From Stenotrophomonas sp. MMGLT7 (lineage in GTDB: Bacteria; Pseudomonadota; Gammaproteobacteria; Xanthomonadales; Xanthomonadaceae): 64,000 nt of DNA. Both the position numbers and the translations under genes were made by a program. The DNA is taken from positions 186,001 through 250,000 of the forward strand of contig NZ_JAJOZS010000004.1 of NCBI RefSeq assembly GCF_021168555.1, written 5' to 3'. Position 1 is the first letter of the stretch. Each line of letters starts with the position of its first letter. Shown here piece by piece: positions 38,927 through 48,886 of this stretch. Below the pieces are notes generated by a model. That model saw only the letters and a program-made list of their open reading frames with translations, ran no database searches and had not been told where the DNA came from.

Positions 38927-40048
38927 TCAGGCGCCGGCCAGGCGTGGCCGCAACCGCCAGCGCACGTCGGCGCCGACCATGCGCATGTCCACGACCTCCA
39001 GCGCGATGCGCCGCTGCATGGTGTCGATGCCCAGGCCCGCCAGCAGCGGCCGCGCCTGCTCGCCCAGCAGCAGCGGCGCCATGTACAGCAGCAGCTCGTC
39101 GGCCAGGCCCTGGGCCAGCAACGCGCCGCACAGCACCGCGCCGGCCTCGACCTGGACCTCGTTGATGCCGCGCTCGCCGAGCAGCGCCAGCGCCGCCTGC
39201 AGGTCCAGGCCGCCGCCCGCGGCCAGCGGCAGCGCCGCGAACTGCGCATCCGCCAGCGGCGGCGGCCGCACGTCCGCAGCATGCAGGTACAGCGTGGGCG
39301 CACCGCCTTCGCGCACCCGCGCGCAGCCGAGCGTGCGCAGCCGCGGATCCAGCACCACGCGCAGCGGCGGCACCACGTCGGCACCGTGCAGGCGCACCGT
39401 CAGCGCCGGATCGTCGGCCAGCACCGTGCCGGCGCCGGTGAGGATCGCCGCCGAGCGCGCGCGCCAGTGCTGCACGTCCTGGCGCGAGGCCTCGCCGCTG
39501 ATCCACTTGGAATCGCCGTCGGCCATCGCGGTGCGCCCGTCCAGGCTGCTGGCCAGCTTGATCCGCAGCCACGGCCGGCCGCGCTCGCAGCGCGACAGGT
39601 AGCCGGCATTGAGCTCGCGCGCCTGCGCCTGCATCAGTCCGCAGCGGACGTCGATGCCGGCCTCGCGCAGCAGCCGGAAGCCGCCGCCGTCGACCTTGGG
39701 GAACGGGTCCTGCATCGCCGCCACCACCCGCGCCACGCCGGCCTCGATCAGCGCCAGCGCGCACGGCGGGGTGCGACCGTGGTGGGCGCAGGGCTCCAGG
39801 GTCACGTAGGCGGTGCCGCCGCGGGCGCGATCGCCGGCCTGGCGCAATGCGAACACCTCGGCATGCGGCCCGCCGGCGCGCTGGTGCCAGCCTTCGCCGA
39901 CCACCTCGCCGTCGCGCACGATCACGCAGCCGACCATCGGGTTGGGCCGGGTGGTCCAGGCGCCGCGCTCGGCCAGGCGCAGGGCGCGCGCCATCATCGC
40001 CTGGTCCAGCGCGGAGAAATCCGGAGTGTCGCGGGGGGACGGCGCCAT
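38927..40048 (-). CDS. ribD: Bifunctional riboflavin deaminase/reductase RibD
   Basis: Carries out the second and third pyrimidine steps of riboflavin synthesis. The N-terminal deaminase domain has the zinc ligands His62-Ala-Glu64 (GGPHAEVFAL), Cys87 (LEPCAHHGRTPPC) and Cys96. The C-terminal reductase domain shows IKLASSLDGRTAMADGDSKW and QVEAGAVLCGALL. The 373-residue length is normal. It lies 7 bp after nrdR on the same strand and upstream of the FMN riboswitch, so it is probably co-transcribed with glyA-nrdR and not directly riboswitch-controlled. The 188 bp between ribD and the riboswitch show no gene. Confidence 0.95.
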   Translation of the reverse strand: MAPSPRDTPDFSALDQAMMARALRLAERGAWTTRPNPMVGCVIVRDGEVVGEGWHQRAGGPHAEVFALRQAGDRARGGTAYVTLEPCAHHGRTPPCALALIEAGVARVVAAMQDPFPKVDGGGFRLLREAGIDVRCGLMQAQARELNAGYLSRCERGRPWLRIKLASSLDGRTAMADGDSKWISGEASRQDVQHWRARSAAILTGAGTVLADDPALTVRLHGADVVPPLRVVLDPRLRTLGCARVREGGAPTLYLHAADVRPPPLADAQFAALPLAAGGGLDLQAALALLGERGINEVQVEAGAVLCGALLAQGLADELLLYMAPLLLGEQARPLLAGLGIDTMQRRIALEVVDMRMVGADVRWRLRPRLAGA

Positions 40049-40055
40049 CGGCGGC

Positions 40056-40592
40056 TCAGCGCTTGCCGCCGCGATCGGCCTTCTTGTCGATCGCGGCGAT
40101 CTCGCCCTGCAGCAGCGGCAGCTGTTCGCTGCCGACCGGCAGGTCGCGTTCCAGCCGGTCCAGCTCCTCGCGGAAATCGGCCACGTCCTCGAAGCTGCGG
40201 TACACCGAGGCGAAGCGCACGTAGGCGACGTGGTCGAGCTTGCGCAGCTCGGCCATCACGAACTCGCCGACGCGGATCGAGGGCACCTCGCGCTCGCCGG
40301 ACATGCGCAGTTGGTGCACCACCGCGCGCACGGCCGCCTCGATCCTCTCCTCCGACACCGAGCGCTTCTGCAGCGCGCGGTCGAAGCCGGTGCGCAGCTT
40401 GCGCGCATCGAACGCCTCGCGGCGGCCGTCGGACTTGATGATCGCCGGCAGCTTCAGCTCGATGGTCTCCAGCGTACTGAAGCGCTCGCCGCAGGCCTCG
40501 CACTCGCGCCGGCGGCGGATGGTGGCGCCATCCTCGGACACGCGCGAGTCGATCACCCGGGTATCGCTGTGCTGGCAGAAGGGGCAGTGCAT
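40056..40592 (-). CDS. nrdR: Transcriptional repressor NrdR
   Basis: Zinc-finger/ATP-cone repressor of ribonucleotide reductase genes that responds to (d)ATP. The 178-residue product has the N-terminal four-cysteine ribbon (Cys3, Cys6, Cys31, Cys34: [27 protein letters not shown]) and an ATP-cone domain at about 49-139 ([20 protein letters not shown]). Its probable target is in this window: two NrdR-box-like sites precede nrdD at about 61.5 kb. It lies between glyA and ribD, the conserved gammaproteobacterial position. Confidence 0.96.
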   Translation of the reverse strand: MHCPFCQHSDTRVIDSRVSEDGATIRRRRECEACGERFSTLETIELKLPAIIKSDGRREAFDARKLRTGFDRALQKRSVSEERIEAAVRAVVHQLRMSGEREVPSIRVGEFVMAELRKLDHVAYVRFASVYRSFEDVADFREELDRLERDLPVGSEQLPLLQGEIAAIDKKADRGGKR

Positions 40593-40599
40593 CAGAGTG

Positions 40600-40693
40600 C
40601 CGGGATTCGGGATTGGGGAGTCGGGATTGGGAAAAGCACGGAAGCGGGAACCCGGCTGTACGCCAATCCCCGATCCCGAATCCCCAATCCCCG
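40600..40693. repeat. GGGATTG-type hairpin repeat element, copy 5 (glyA/nrdR spacer)
   Basis: The left arm GGGATTCGGGATTGGGGAG starts at 40602 and the inverse arm (CCCGAATCCCCAATCCCC) ends at 40693. It fills the 105-bp glyA-nrdR gap and stops 4 bp short of the glyA stop codon. Confidence 0.85.
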
Positions 40694-40697
40694 CTTC

Positions 40698-41951
<1,254 letters not shown>

Positions 41952-42047
41952 CGGGTCTCCGGGAGCTGAGGACGGCGGGCCCGCAATTGTATCCCGCCGG
42001 GCCTTGCCGGCCTAACCCCGGGAGCGCGGGCGGCGCAGCCGCAAACG

Positions 42048-42081
42048 CGCGCGGGCCGGGAGTCGCCTCCCGGCCCGCGCG
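42048..42081 (-). terminator. Terminator after dacC
   Basis: A 15-bp perfect GC stem (CGCGCGGGCCGGGAG and its complement) with a 4-nt loop starts 26 bp after the dacC stop. Only a short TTT follows, so Rho-independent strength is uncertain. Confidence 0.5.
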
Positions 42082-42106
42082 GCGACGGCTCGATGCCGGC
42101 CGTGCG

Positions 42107-43315
42107 CTACTCGGACTTCCACCACATCCAGAACGCGTCCCACAGGCGCTTGAAGAAGCCGGCCTCCTCCACCGCCTGCACCGCCACCAGCGGCGCCTGC
42201 GCGATCACCTTGCCGTCCAGCGTGACCTTGACCGTGCCGACCGCCTGGCCCTGCTTGAACGGCGCCACCAGCTGCTTGGGCAGGTCGATGCTGGGCTTGA
42301 GCTCCTCGTAGCGGCCGCGCGGCACGCTCACCAGCAGCGGCTGGGCCACGCCCAGCTGGACCTCGTCGGCCTTGCCCTTCCACACCTTCTGCTGCGCCAC
42401 GGCCTTGCCCGGCTCGTACAGGCGGTGGGTCTCGAAGAAGCGGAAGCCCCAGTTCAGCAGCGCCAGGCTGTCGTCGGCGCGCTGGCGCTCGGAGACGTCG
42501 CCCATCACCGCCGCGACCAGGCGCTGGTCGCCGCGCTGGGCCGAGCTGAGCAGGCAGTAGCCGGCCTCGGAGGTATGCCCGGTCTTGATGCCGTCCACGC
42601 TGGGGTCGCGCCACAGCAGCAGGTTGCGGTTGGGCTGGGTGATGTTGCCGACGCGGAATTCCCTGATCTTGTTGTAGGCATAGGTCTCGGGATAGTCGCG
42701 CACCATCGCCCGGCCCAGCAGCGCCAGGTCGTAGGCGGTGGTGTAGTGGCCCTCGGCCGGCAGGCCGTGCGCGTTGACGAAGTGCGAATCCTTCATGCCG
42801 ATCTGCGCGGCGTAGTTGTTCATCAGCGCGGCGAAGGCCTCCTCGCTGCCGGCCACGTGCTCGGCCAGGGCGATGGCGGCATCGTTGCCGGACTGGATCG
42901 CCATGCCCTTCTCCATGTCCTCCAGGCGCGCGGTCTGGTTGACCGGGAAGCCGCTGTAGCTGCCGTCGGTGCCGGCGCCGCCCTCGCGCCAGGCGCGCTC
43001 GCTCATCATCACCTGGTCGTCGCGGGTGATCTTGCCGTTCTTCAGCTCGGCGGCCACCACGTAGGAGGTCATGACCTTGGTGATGCTGGCCGGGGCCACG
43101 CGCTCGTGGATGTTCTCGCCCGCCAGCACCTGGCCGGTGGCGTAGTCCATCAGGATCCAGGACTTGGACACGGCCGGCGCCGGGGCCGGCGGGATCTGCA
43201 CCGGGGCGGCCGCGGCCGTGGCCGGTGCCGGGGCCGGCTGCGGGGCGGGCGCCTGCGCGGAAACCACGCCGAAGGCGAAGGTGGCCAAGGCGGCGGCGGC
43301 AAAACGGAATTTCAT
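42107..43315 (-). CDS. dacC: D-alanyl-D-alanine carboxypeptidase (PBP5/6 family)
   Basis: Periplasmic low-molecular-weight PBP that trims pentapeptides. The 402-residue product has a signal peptide cleaved near Ala20 (VVSAQA), an unusual Ala/Pro linker to about residue 48, the S11 peptidase domain with SITK (Ser77), SGN (142-144) and KTG (244-246), and a beta-rich C-terminal domain ending in an amphipathic membrane-anchoring helix (FFKKRLWDAFWMWWKSE-like tail). The ATG at 43315 gives the signal peptide. It lies in a run with rlpA and mltB. Family membership is firm; dacC versus dacA naming is a guess. Confidence 0.92.
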   Translation of the reverse strand: MKFRFAAAALATFAFGVVSAQAPAPQPAPAPATAAAAPVQIPPAPAPAVSKSWILMDYATGQVLAGENIHERVAPASITKVMTSYVVAAELKNGKITRDDQVMMSERAWREGGAGTDGSYSGFPVNQTARLEDMEKGMAIQSGNDAAIALAEHVAGSEEAFAALMNNYAAQIGMKDSHFVNAHGLPAEGHYTTAYDLALLGRAMVRDYPETYAYNKIREFRVGNITQPNRNLLLWRDPSVDGIKTGHTSEAGYCLLSSAQRGDQRLVAAVMGDVSERQRADDSLALLNWGFRFFETHRLYEPGKAVAQQKVWKGKADEVQLGVAQPLLVSVPRGRYEELKPSIDLPKQLVAPFKQGQAVGTVKVTLDGKVIAQAPLVAVQAVEEAGFFKRLWDAFWMWWKSE

Positions 43316-43433
43316 CGGAAAACAACTCCTGGCAGGCCAAGCAGGCCGAAAAACGGTGATTGTAGGACGATGCCCGCCGCCACGGGCGAACGCGCGCACG
43401 CGACGGCGGTGAAGTCGGCGGCAGCGGCGGTGG

Positions 43434-44894
43434 TCAGTCCTTGACGATCTGCGGCCGCCCGAACCCCAGACCGGCGATGCGGCTGGCAAGTTCCGCGGCC
43501 GAGGCATGGTCCGGCGCCGGCACCCGCAGCCGCCACATGGTGCGGCCGCCGCTGGCGATGTCGCTCAGGCTGGCGCCGGGGATGCCCGCCGAGGCCAGTT
43601 GCGACAGCGCCCGGTTGGCGTTCTCGCGGCTGGCGAAGCTGGCCACCTGCAACAGGATGTTGCCCAGCGCCGACTGCATCATCGTCGGGCTGGCGGCAGC
43701 CGCCGGCTGCGGCGCCGGGGCCGGGGCCGCCGCGACCTGTGCCACGGCCACCGGCGCGGGCGCGGCGGCCTGCGGCTGCGGTTCGGCCGCGGCGGCGCGG
43801 GCGCTGCGACGGGACTGGCGAGCGGGTGCGGCCGCCACCGTCGCGGCGGGAGTTGCGGCGACCGCGGCCGGCTTGCCGGTGGCCACGCGCACGCCCTGGG
43901 ACTTCATCCAGGCGTCGAAGTTGTCGGCGTTGCCCGGATCCTTGGAATCGGCCACCCGGTAACGCCAGCGCTCGCCCGGCGCGGTCGCACCCGCAGCAGG
44001 CGCGCTCGCGGCCGGAGCGGCGGTGGCGGCTGGCGTGGCGGCCCTGGCGACGGCCGTCGTGGCAGGCGCGGCGGCCACGCTCCTGGCCGGCAGGCGCTGC
44101 ACCAGCCTGTCGATGTCGCTGGCCGCGGCGGGCGCGGGCGCCACGGTGCTGGCTGCGGCGGCGCTGGCGACGACGGTGCCGCCGCCCTGCATGCGGCGCC
44201 TGGCCAGCAGTCCGGCGTTGTCGGCCTCGGTCAGCGCGCGCACCTCCACCCGCCCGGTGCCGCGCTGGGTGATGCCCAGCTTCACCGCCGCCGCGTAGCT
44301 GAGGTCGACCACGCGGTCATCGTGGAACGGGCCGCGGTCGTTGACCCGCACCACCACCGACTCGCCGTTGTCCAGGTTGGTCACCAGCGCGAAGCTGGGC
44401 AGCGGCAGGGTCTTGTGCGCGGCGGTGAAGGCGTACATGTCGTACACCTCGCGGTTGGAGGTCAGGCGGCCGTGGAACTTGCCGCCGTAGTAGGACGCGG
44501 TGCCCTTCTCGACATAGCCGGCGACGTCGTTCATCACCTTGTAGGTCTTTCCCAGCACCTGGTACGGCGACTGGTTGCCGATCGGCGAGCGCGGCTCGTT
44601 GCTGACCAGCGGCTCGGGGATGCAGGCCACGTTGGGCACGTAGTCGGGCGTGGTGTCCTTGACCCCCGGCGCGTACAGGCCGCCGGCGGTGTAGTTGCCG
44701 CGCGTGGACAGGTCCTCCTGCGCGGCGGCGTAGGGCGAGGTCGAGGGGCAGCCGGTGGCGACGTGCGCCGGCCCCTTGCCCTGCACCTTCATCCCGGCCA
44801 CCGCACTGCTCGCCGCGGCCGGCTTCTTGGGGGCGCTGCTGCACGCGGCCAGCGCCAGCACGATCAATGCGGGGACGAGCGGTTTTGCGTTCAT
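43434..44894 (-). CDS. rlpA: RlpA-type septal lytic transglycosylase lipoprotein with SPOR domain
   Basis: Outer-membrane lipoprotein that cleaves denuded glycans at the septum. The 486-residue product has the lipobox LAAC (Cys18), a linker, a double-psi beta-barrel RlpA domain at about 129-225 (EKGTASYYGGKFHGRLTSNR, VRVNDRGPFHDDRVVDLSY), a long Ala-rich low-complexity region, and a C-terminal SPOR domain (about 410-486, ILLQVASFASRENANRALSQ) that targets denuded peptidoglycan. The ATG at 44894 overlaps the mltB stop (ATGA), so the two hydrolases are translationally coupled. Confidence 0.92.
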   Translation of the reverse strand: MNAKPLVPALIVLALAACSSAPKKPAAASSAVAGMKVQGKGPAHVATGCPSTSPYAAAQEDLSTRGNYTAGGLYAPGVKDTTPDYVPNVACIPEPLVSNEPRSPIGNQSPYQVLGKTYKVMNDVAGYVEKGTASYYGGKFHGRLTSNREVYDMYAFTAAHKTLPLPSFALVTNLDNGESVVVRVNDRGPFHDDRVVDLSYAAAVKLGITQRGTGRVEVRALTEADNAGLLARRRMQGGGTVVASAAAASTVAPAPAAASDIDRLVQRLPARSVAAAPATTAVARAATPAATAAPAASAPAAGATAPGERWRYRVADSKDPGNADNFDAWMKSQGVRVATGKPAAVAATPAATVAAAPARQSRRSARAAAAEPQPQAAAPAPVAVAQVAAAPAPAPQPAAAASPTMMQSALGNILLQVASFASRENANRALSQLASAGIPGASLSDIASGGRTMWRLRVPAPDHASAAELASRIAGLGFGRPQIVKD

Positions 44895-46051
44895 GCCGGC
44901 GGCAGCTCCTGTCCGGCGATGGCCTGGGACAGCTGGAACACGGCCATCGCGTACATCTTGGAAATGTTGTAGCGGGTGATCGCGTAGTAGTTCTGGAAAC
45001 CGAGCCAGTACTGCTTGCCGGTGCTGGCCTCCAGCGTGATCGGGGTGGCGGTGGCTCCGGCCGTCACCGGCGCGCTGGCGTGGTAGCCGCGCGCGGACAG
45101 CTCGGCCAGGGTGTAGCGCGGCGTCCAGTCGGCGGGATTGAATTCCTCGTGGCCGGCGGCGAGCGTGGCCGGCACCGCGACCTGGCCGCCGCGCACCCAG
45201 CCGCCCTTGCTGACGAAGTAGTTGGCGATCGAGGCAAAGGCGTCGTCGTAGTCGCTGAACAGGTTGCGGTGGCCGTCGCCGTTGCCGTCCACCGCGAACT
45301 CGCGGTAGCTGGAGGGCATGAACTGGCCCAGCCCCATCGCCCCGGCGTAGCTGCCGGTGAGCGAGGCGATGTCCAGCCGCTCCTCCTTGGCCAGCGCGAA
45401 CAGCTGCCCCAGCTCGTCGCGGAAGAACAGCTCGCGGCGCACTTCGCGTTCGAGCTTGTCCGGATCGCCGCTGCGCGGGTAGCGGAACGCCAGCGTGTAC
45501 AGCGCGTCGAGCACGCGGTACTTGCCGGTGTTGGCGCCGTAGCTGGTCTCCACGCCGATGATGGCGACGATGACCTCGGCCGGGACGCCGGTGGCGGCCT
45601 GCACCCGCATCAACTCGTCGCGATGCTGCGCCAGGAAGGCGCGGCCGCCGTTGATGCGCGCCTGGCTGATGAACATCGGCCGGTACTCGTTCCACGGCTT
45701 GACCCGCTCGGCCGGGCGCGACATCGCGGCGACGATCGCATCCTTGAACTGGGCCTGGGCCAGGGTCGCCTCGATGCTGGCCGGGTCGATGCCGTAGCGG
45801 GCCGCGGTGTCGCGCACGAAGTTGGCGCGCGCGGTCTCGAACGGCACCGGGGTCAGGTCCACCGGCGGCGCGGTGGGCGCGGCGGCCTCGGGCGCGGCCT
45901 CGGCCGGCATCGCGGACGCGGCCGGCGGGAGCGCGGCGGGCGTGCCGGTGGGCTGGGTCGCGGCCTCGGGCGGGGGCGACGGGGACTGCGGCTGGGTCGC
46001 ACAGGCGACGAGGCCGAAGGTGATCAGGCAAGCCAGCAGGCGTCGGGTCAT
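44891..46051 (-). CDS. mltB: Membrane-bound lytic murein transglycosylase B
   Basis: Outer-membrane lipoprotein that cuts glycan strands, leaving anhydro ends. The 386-residue product has the lipobox VAC (Cys17), an Ala/Pro-rich spacer to about 65, then the MltB domain with catalytic Glu168 (IIGVETSYGANTGKYRVLDA), SYAGAMGLGQFMPSSYREFA and DGNGDGHRNLFSDYDDAFAS. It precedes rlpA and dacC on the same strand; the mltB-rlpA-dacA order is widely conserved. Confidence 0.94.
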   Translation of the reverse strand: MTRRLLACLITFGLVACATQPQSPSPPPEAATQPTGTPAALPPAASAMPAEAAPEAAAPTAPPVDLTPVPFETARANFVRDTAARYGIDPASIEATLAQAQFKDAIVAAMSRPAERVKPWNEYRPMFISQARINGGRAFLAQHRDELMRVQAATGVPAEVIVAIIGVETSYGANTGKYRVLDALYTLAFRYPRSGDPDKLEREVRRELFFRDELGQLFALAKEERLDIASLTGSYAGAMGLGQFMPSSYREFAVDGNGDGHRNLFSDYDDAFASIANYFVSKGGWVRGGQVAVPATLAAGHEEFNPADWTPRYTLAELSARGYHASAPVTAGATATPITLEASTGKQYWLGFQNYYAITRYNISKMYAMAVFQLSQAIAGQELPPA

Positions 46052-46216
46052 CGGGCGAGACTAGCAGATTTCAGATGAAGTCCGCTCAATAACACCATGA
46101 AACAAAAGAAATTTACAGCCCCACCCTTCTATGGGTTTGGTCGTGTTTCAGGGAACGGGACGGCACAGGCGCGATCGGTCGGCGCCATGGCGTGCATTGC
46201 CGCCATGCGCCGCGCG

Positions 46217-46259
46217 AAAAAACGCCGCCGCCGCATCCCGCCCCGGGATGCGGGCGGCA
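46217..46259 (-). terminator. Rho-independent terminator after the SDR gene
   Basis: On the minus strand a 10-bp stem (CCGCATCCCG / CGGGATGCGG) extended by CGCC pairs is followed by six T residues. It starts about 15 bp after the SDR stop and closes the pntAB-SDR transcript. Confidence 0.75.
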
Positions 46260-46272
46260 GCACCCCAAAGAC

Positions 46273-47052
46273 TCAGCGGTACACCAGCCCGCCGTCGATC
46301 AACGGCGCCTGCCCGGTCATGTAGTCCGAGTCGGGGCCGGCCAGGTAGGACACGAAGGCGGCCACGTCGTCCGGGGTCTCGGCCCGGCCCAGCGCGATGC
46401 CGCCGACGAACTTCTCGTAGGTGGCGCCGATCGGCGCACCGGTGACCTCGGACATGCGCTTGTCGATGTCCACCCACATGTCGGTGCCGACCACGCCCGG
46501 GCAGTACGCGTTGACGTTGATGCCGTCGCTGGCGTACTCCTTGGCCGCGGCCTGGGTCAGCGCGCGCACCGCGAACTTGGTCGACGAGTAGACACCGAGC
46601 AGCGCATAGCCCTCGTGCCCGGCGATCGAGCTGGCGTTGATGATCTTGCCCTTCTGCTTGCGCGCCTTGAACTTGGCCGCCGCCGCCTGGATGCCCCACA
46701 GCGTGCCCTGCACGTTGATGCGGTAGATCCGCTCGACCTCCTCGACGGTGACGTCGGCCAGCGGCTTGACCTGGCTGATGCCGGCGTTGTTGACCATGAT
46801 GTCGAAGCCGCCCAGTTCCTTCTCGGCGTGGTCGACGGCCGCGAACACCTGGTCGCGGTCGGAGATGTCGGCCACGAACGTGGTCGCCTTGCGGCCGAGC
46901 GCGCGGATCTCGCCGGCCACCTCCTCGATCTTGTCGGCCTTCACGTCCACCAGCGCGACGGCGGCGCCGTCACGTGCCAGGCGCAGCGCGATGCCGCGGC
47001 CGATCCCTTGTCCGGCGCCGGTGACCAGCGCCACTTTTCCTGCAATCGTCAT
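46273..47052 (-). CDS. budC: Short-chain dehydrogenase, acetoin (diacetyl) reductase type
   Basis: A 259-residue NAD(P)-dependent SDR with the cofactor motif TGAGQGIGRG (11-20), NNAG (88-91) and the catalytic Ser142, Tyr155 and Lys159 (VYSSTKFAVRALTQ). Long blocks match acetoin reductase / meso-2,3-butanediol dehydrogenase: SDRDQVFAAVDHAEKELGGF, RINVQGTLWGIQAA and YCPGVVGTDMW. The ATG at 47052 has GGGAG eight bases upstream; the ATG two codons earlier is too close to that site. It is 90 bp downstream of pntB on the same strand. Reaction assignment is by similarity only; other 2,3-diketone or alcohol substrates remain possible. Confidence 0.75.
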   Translation of the reverse strand: MTIAGKVALVTGAGQGIGRGIALRLARDGAAVALVDVKADKIEEVAGEIRALGRKATTFVADISDRDQVFAAVDHAEKELGGFDIMVNNAGISQVKPLADVTVEEVERIYRINVQGTLWGIQAAAAKFKARKQKGKIINASSIAGHEGYALLGVYSSTKFAVRALTQAAAKEYASDGINVNAYCPGVVGTDMWVDIDKRMSEVTGAPIGATYEKFVGGIALGRAETPDDVAAFVSYLAGPDSDYMTGQAPLIDGGLVYR

Positions 47053-47110
47053 GAGCATTACTCCCTGCGGCGATGCCGCAAAACCTGTTCCGGCTGGTTG
47101 ATGCAGGGCA

Positions 47111-47136
47111 GGCGCCGGCGCGGATGCGCCGGCGCC
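47111..47136. other. Strong hairpin between pntB and the SDR gene
   Basis: An 11-bp perfect stem (GGCGCCGGCGC / GCGCCGGCGCC) with loop GGAT starts 6 bp after the pntB stop. It has no T run, so it more likely stabilises the pntAB message or partly attenuates into the SDR gene than fully terminates. Confidence 0.55.
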
Positions 47137-47142
47137 CGGACC

Positions 47143-48555
47143 TCATTCGCCCAGTGCCTTGACCGACTGCACCATGCTGTTGAGCACGGCCAGCGCGTCG
47201 CCATAGACCATGTCGCAGTTGTCCTGGTAGAACAACAGGTTCTCGACGCCGGCGTAGCCCTTGCCCTGTCCGCGCTTGATCACGAACACCTGGTGCGCCT
47301 GGTCCACGTTGAGGATCGGCATGCCGTAGATCGGCGAGCTCTTGTCGGTGCGCGCGGCCGGGTTGACCACGTCGTTGGCACCGATGACCAGCGCCACGTC
47401 GGTGCTGGCGAAGCTGTCGTTGATGTCGTCCATGTCGTAGATCAGGTCGTAGGGCACGCCGGCCTCGGCGAGCAGCACGTTCATGTGGCCCGGCATGCGC
47501 CCGGCGACCGGGTGGATGGCGAACTTGACGTCCACGCCCGCGGCCTGCAGCAGCTTGACGAACTCGTACAGCTTGGCCTGCGCCTGTGCCACCGCCAGGC
47601 CGTAGCCGGGGACGATGATCACGCTGCTGGCATAGCGCATGGTCACGCCGGCATCGCCCGCATCGACCGAGGTGATGCTGCCCTCGATCTTCTGGTCGCC
47701 GCCGGCCGCGCTCTCGCCGAAGTTGCTGAACAGCACGTTGGCGAGCGAACGGTTCATCGCCTTGGCCATCAGGAAGGTCAGCAGGGTACCGGCCGAACCG
47801 ACCACCATGCCGGCGATCATCAGCGCAGGGTTCTCAAGCGCGAAGCCTTCCAGCGCCACGGCCAGGCCGGTGAAGGCGTTGTACAGCGAGATCACCACCG
47901 GCATGTCGGCACCGCCGATCGGCAGCGTCATCAGCACGCCGAAGGCCAGCGCCAGCACGAAGAACAGCAGCGGCCAGGTCAGCGAGTCGGTGCCGTAGGC
48001 GACGGTCAGCCCGCCCACCACCACCGCGGCGATGAACACCAGGCCGTTGAACACGCGCTGGCCGCCGAAGCGGAAGGCGCTGTTCATGCGCCCGTCGAGC
48101 TTGGCCCAGGCGATGATGGAGCCGGACAGCGAGATCGAACCGATCAGCGCGCCGAGCACGGTGACGATCTGGTGCAGCAGGCTGGCCTGCTCGCCGCCAT
48201 GCTCGAACAGCACCACCGCCGCCAGCGCCGCGGCCGAACCGCCGCCCATGCCGTTGTACAGCGCCACCATCTGCGGCATGTCGGTGACCGGCACCTTCTT
48301 GCCGCCGCGCCATGCCCAGATGCCGCCGATGGCCAGCGCCAGCAGCGCCAGCACCACGTTGGTGGTGCGCAGCGGCATCGCCTCGGGCTGTACGTCGACG
48401 AGGTAGAGGAAGCTGACCGCCACCGCCAGCACCATGCCCCAGCCGGCGACGATGATGCCGTGCGTGGCGGTGACCGGCGAAGACATGCGCTTCAGGCCGA
48501 AGATGAACAACAGGACCGCGACAAAGCCGCCCAATGCAACCAATAGACTGGCCAT
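47143..48555 (-). CDS. pntB: NAD(P) transhydrogenase subunit beta
   Basis: Membrane subunit of the proton-translocating transhydrogenase that makes NADPH from NADH. The 470-residue product has nine or so membrane segments followed by the soluble NADP-binding domain III (VPGYGLAVAQAQAKLYEF, HPVAGRMPGHMNVLLAEAGV, VIGANDVVNPAARTD). The start at 48555 is 3 bp after the pntAb stop. The three-gene arrangement (alpha split into two polypeptides) is common in Rhodospirillum-like and xanthomonad operons. Confidence 0.95.
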   Translation of the reverse strand: MASLLVALGGFVAVLLFIFGLKRMSSPVTATHGIIVAGWGMVLAVAVSFLYLVDVQPEAMPLRTTNVVLALLALAIGGIWAWRGGKKVPVTDMPQMVALYNGMGGGSAAALAAVVLFEHGGEQASLLHQIVTVLGALIGSISLSGSIIAWAKLDGRMNSAFRFGGQRVFNGLVFIAAVVVGGLTVAYGTDSLTWPLLFFVLALAFGVLMTLPIGGADMPVVISLYNAFTGLAVALEGFALENPALMIAGMVVGSAGTLLTFLMAKAMNRSLANVLFSNFGESAAGGDQKIEGSITSVDAGDAGVTMRYASSVIIVPGYGLAVAQAQAKLYEFVKLLQAAGVDVKFAIHPVAGRMPGHMNVLLAEAGVPYDLIYDMDDINDSFASTDVALVIGANDVVNPAARTDKSSPIYGMPILNVDQAHQVFVIKRGQGKGYAGVENLLFYQDNCDMVYGDALAVLNSMVQSVKALGE

Positions 48556-48558
48556 GGC

Positions 48559-48885
48559 TTACTCCTTTGCGGCCGTGGGGGCCGCCTTGTTGCTTGGCTT
48601 GAACATCGCCAGCATGCGTTCGGTGACGACATAGCCACCGGCCGCATTGGCCGCGCCAAGCACCACGCCCACGAAGCCGATGGCCTGGCCCACCGGGCTG
48701 GTGGCGTTGAACAGCGCATGCAGCGCACCGACCACGACGATGCCGTGGACGAAGTTGGAACCGGACATCAAGGGCGTATGCAGGATCGACGGCACCTTGC
48801 CGATGACCTCGTATCCGGTGAATGCGGCCAGCATGAACACGTACAGCGCGACCAGCCAGCTCATTGTCAGTAGTGCGGAATCCAT
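48559..48885 (-). CDS. pntAb: NAD(P) transhydrogenase subunit alpha part 2
   Basis: A 108-residue membrane protein with three predicted helices (LYVFMLAAFTGYEVIGKVP, FVHGIVVVGALHALF, IGFVGVVLGAANAAGGYVV). It forms the C-terminal part of the alpha chain that is fused in Escherichia coli. The short C-terminal tail contains the conserved VTERMLAMF. It sits between pntAa (1 bp) and pntB (3 bp). Confidence 0.93.
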   Translation of the reverse strand: MDSALLTMSWLVALYVFMLAAFTGYEVIGKVPSILHTPLMSGSNFVHGIVVVGALHALFNATSPVGQAIGFVGVVLGAANAAGGYVVTERMLAMFKPSNKAAPTAAKE

Positions 48886-48886
48886 C

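Noticed and set aside
43434-46031. A single 865-codon minus-strand frame that could be read as an MltB-region/RlpA fusion
   Set aside because: The upstream part is out of frame with mltB and has no domain; RlpA starts at 44894 with a lipoprotein signal peptide and an ATGA overlap.
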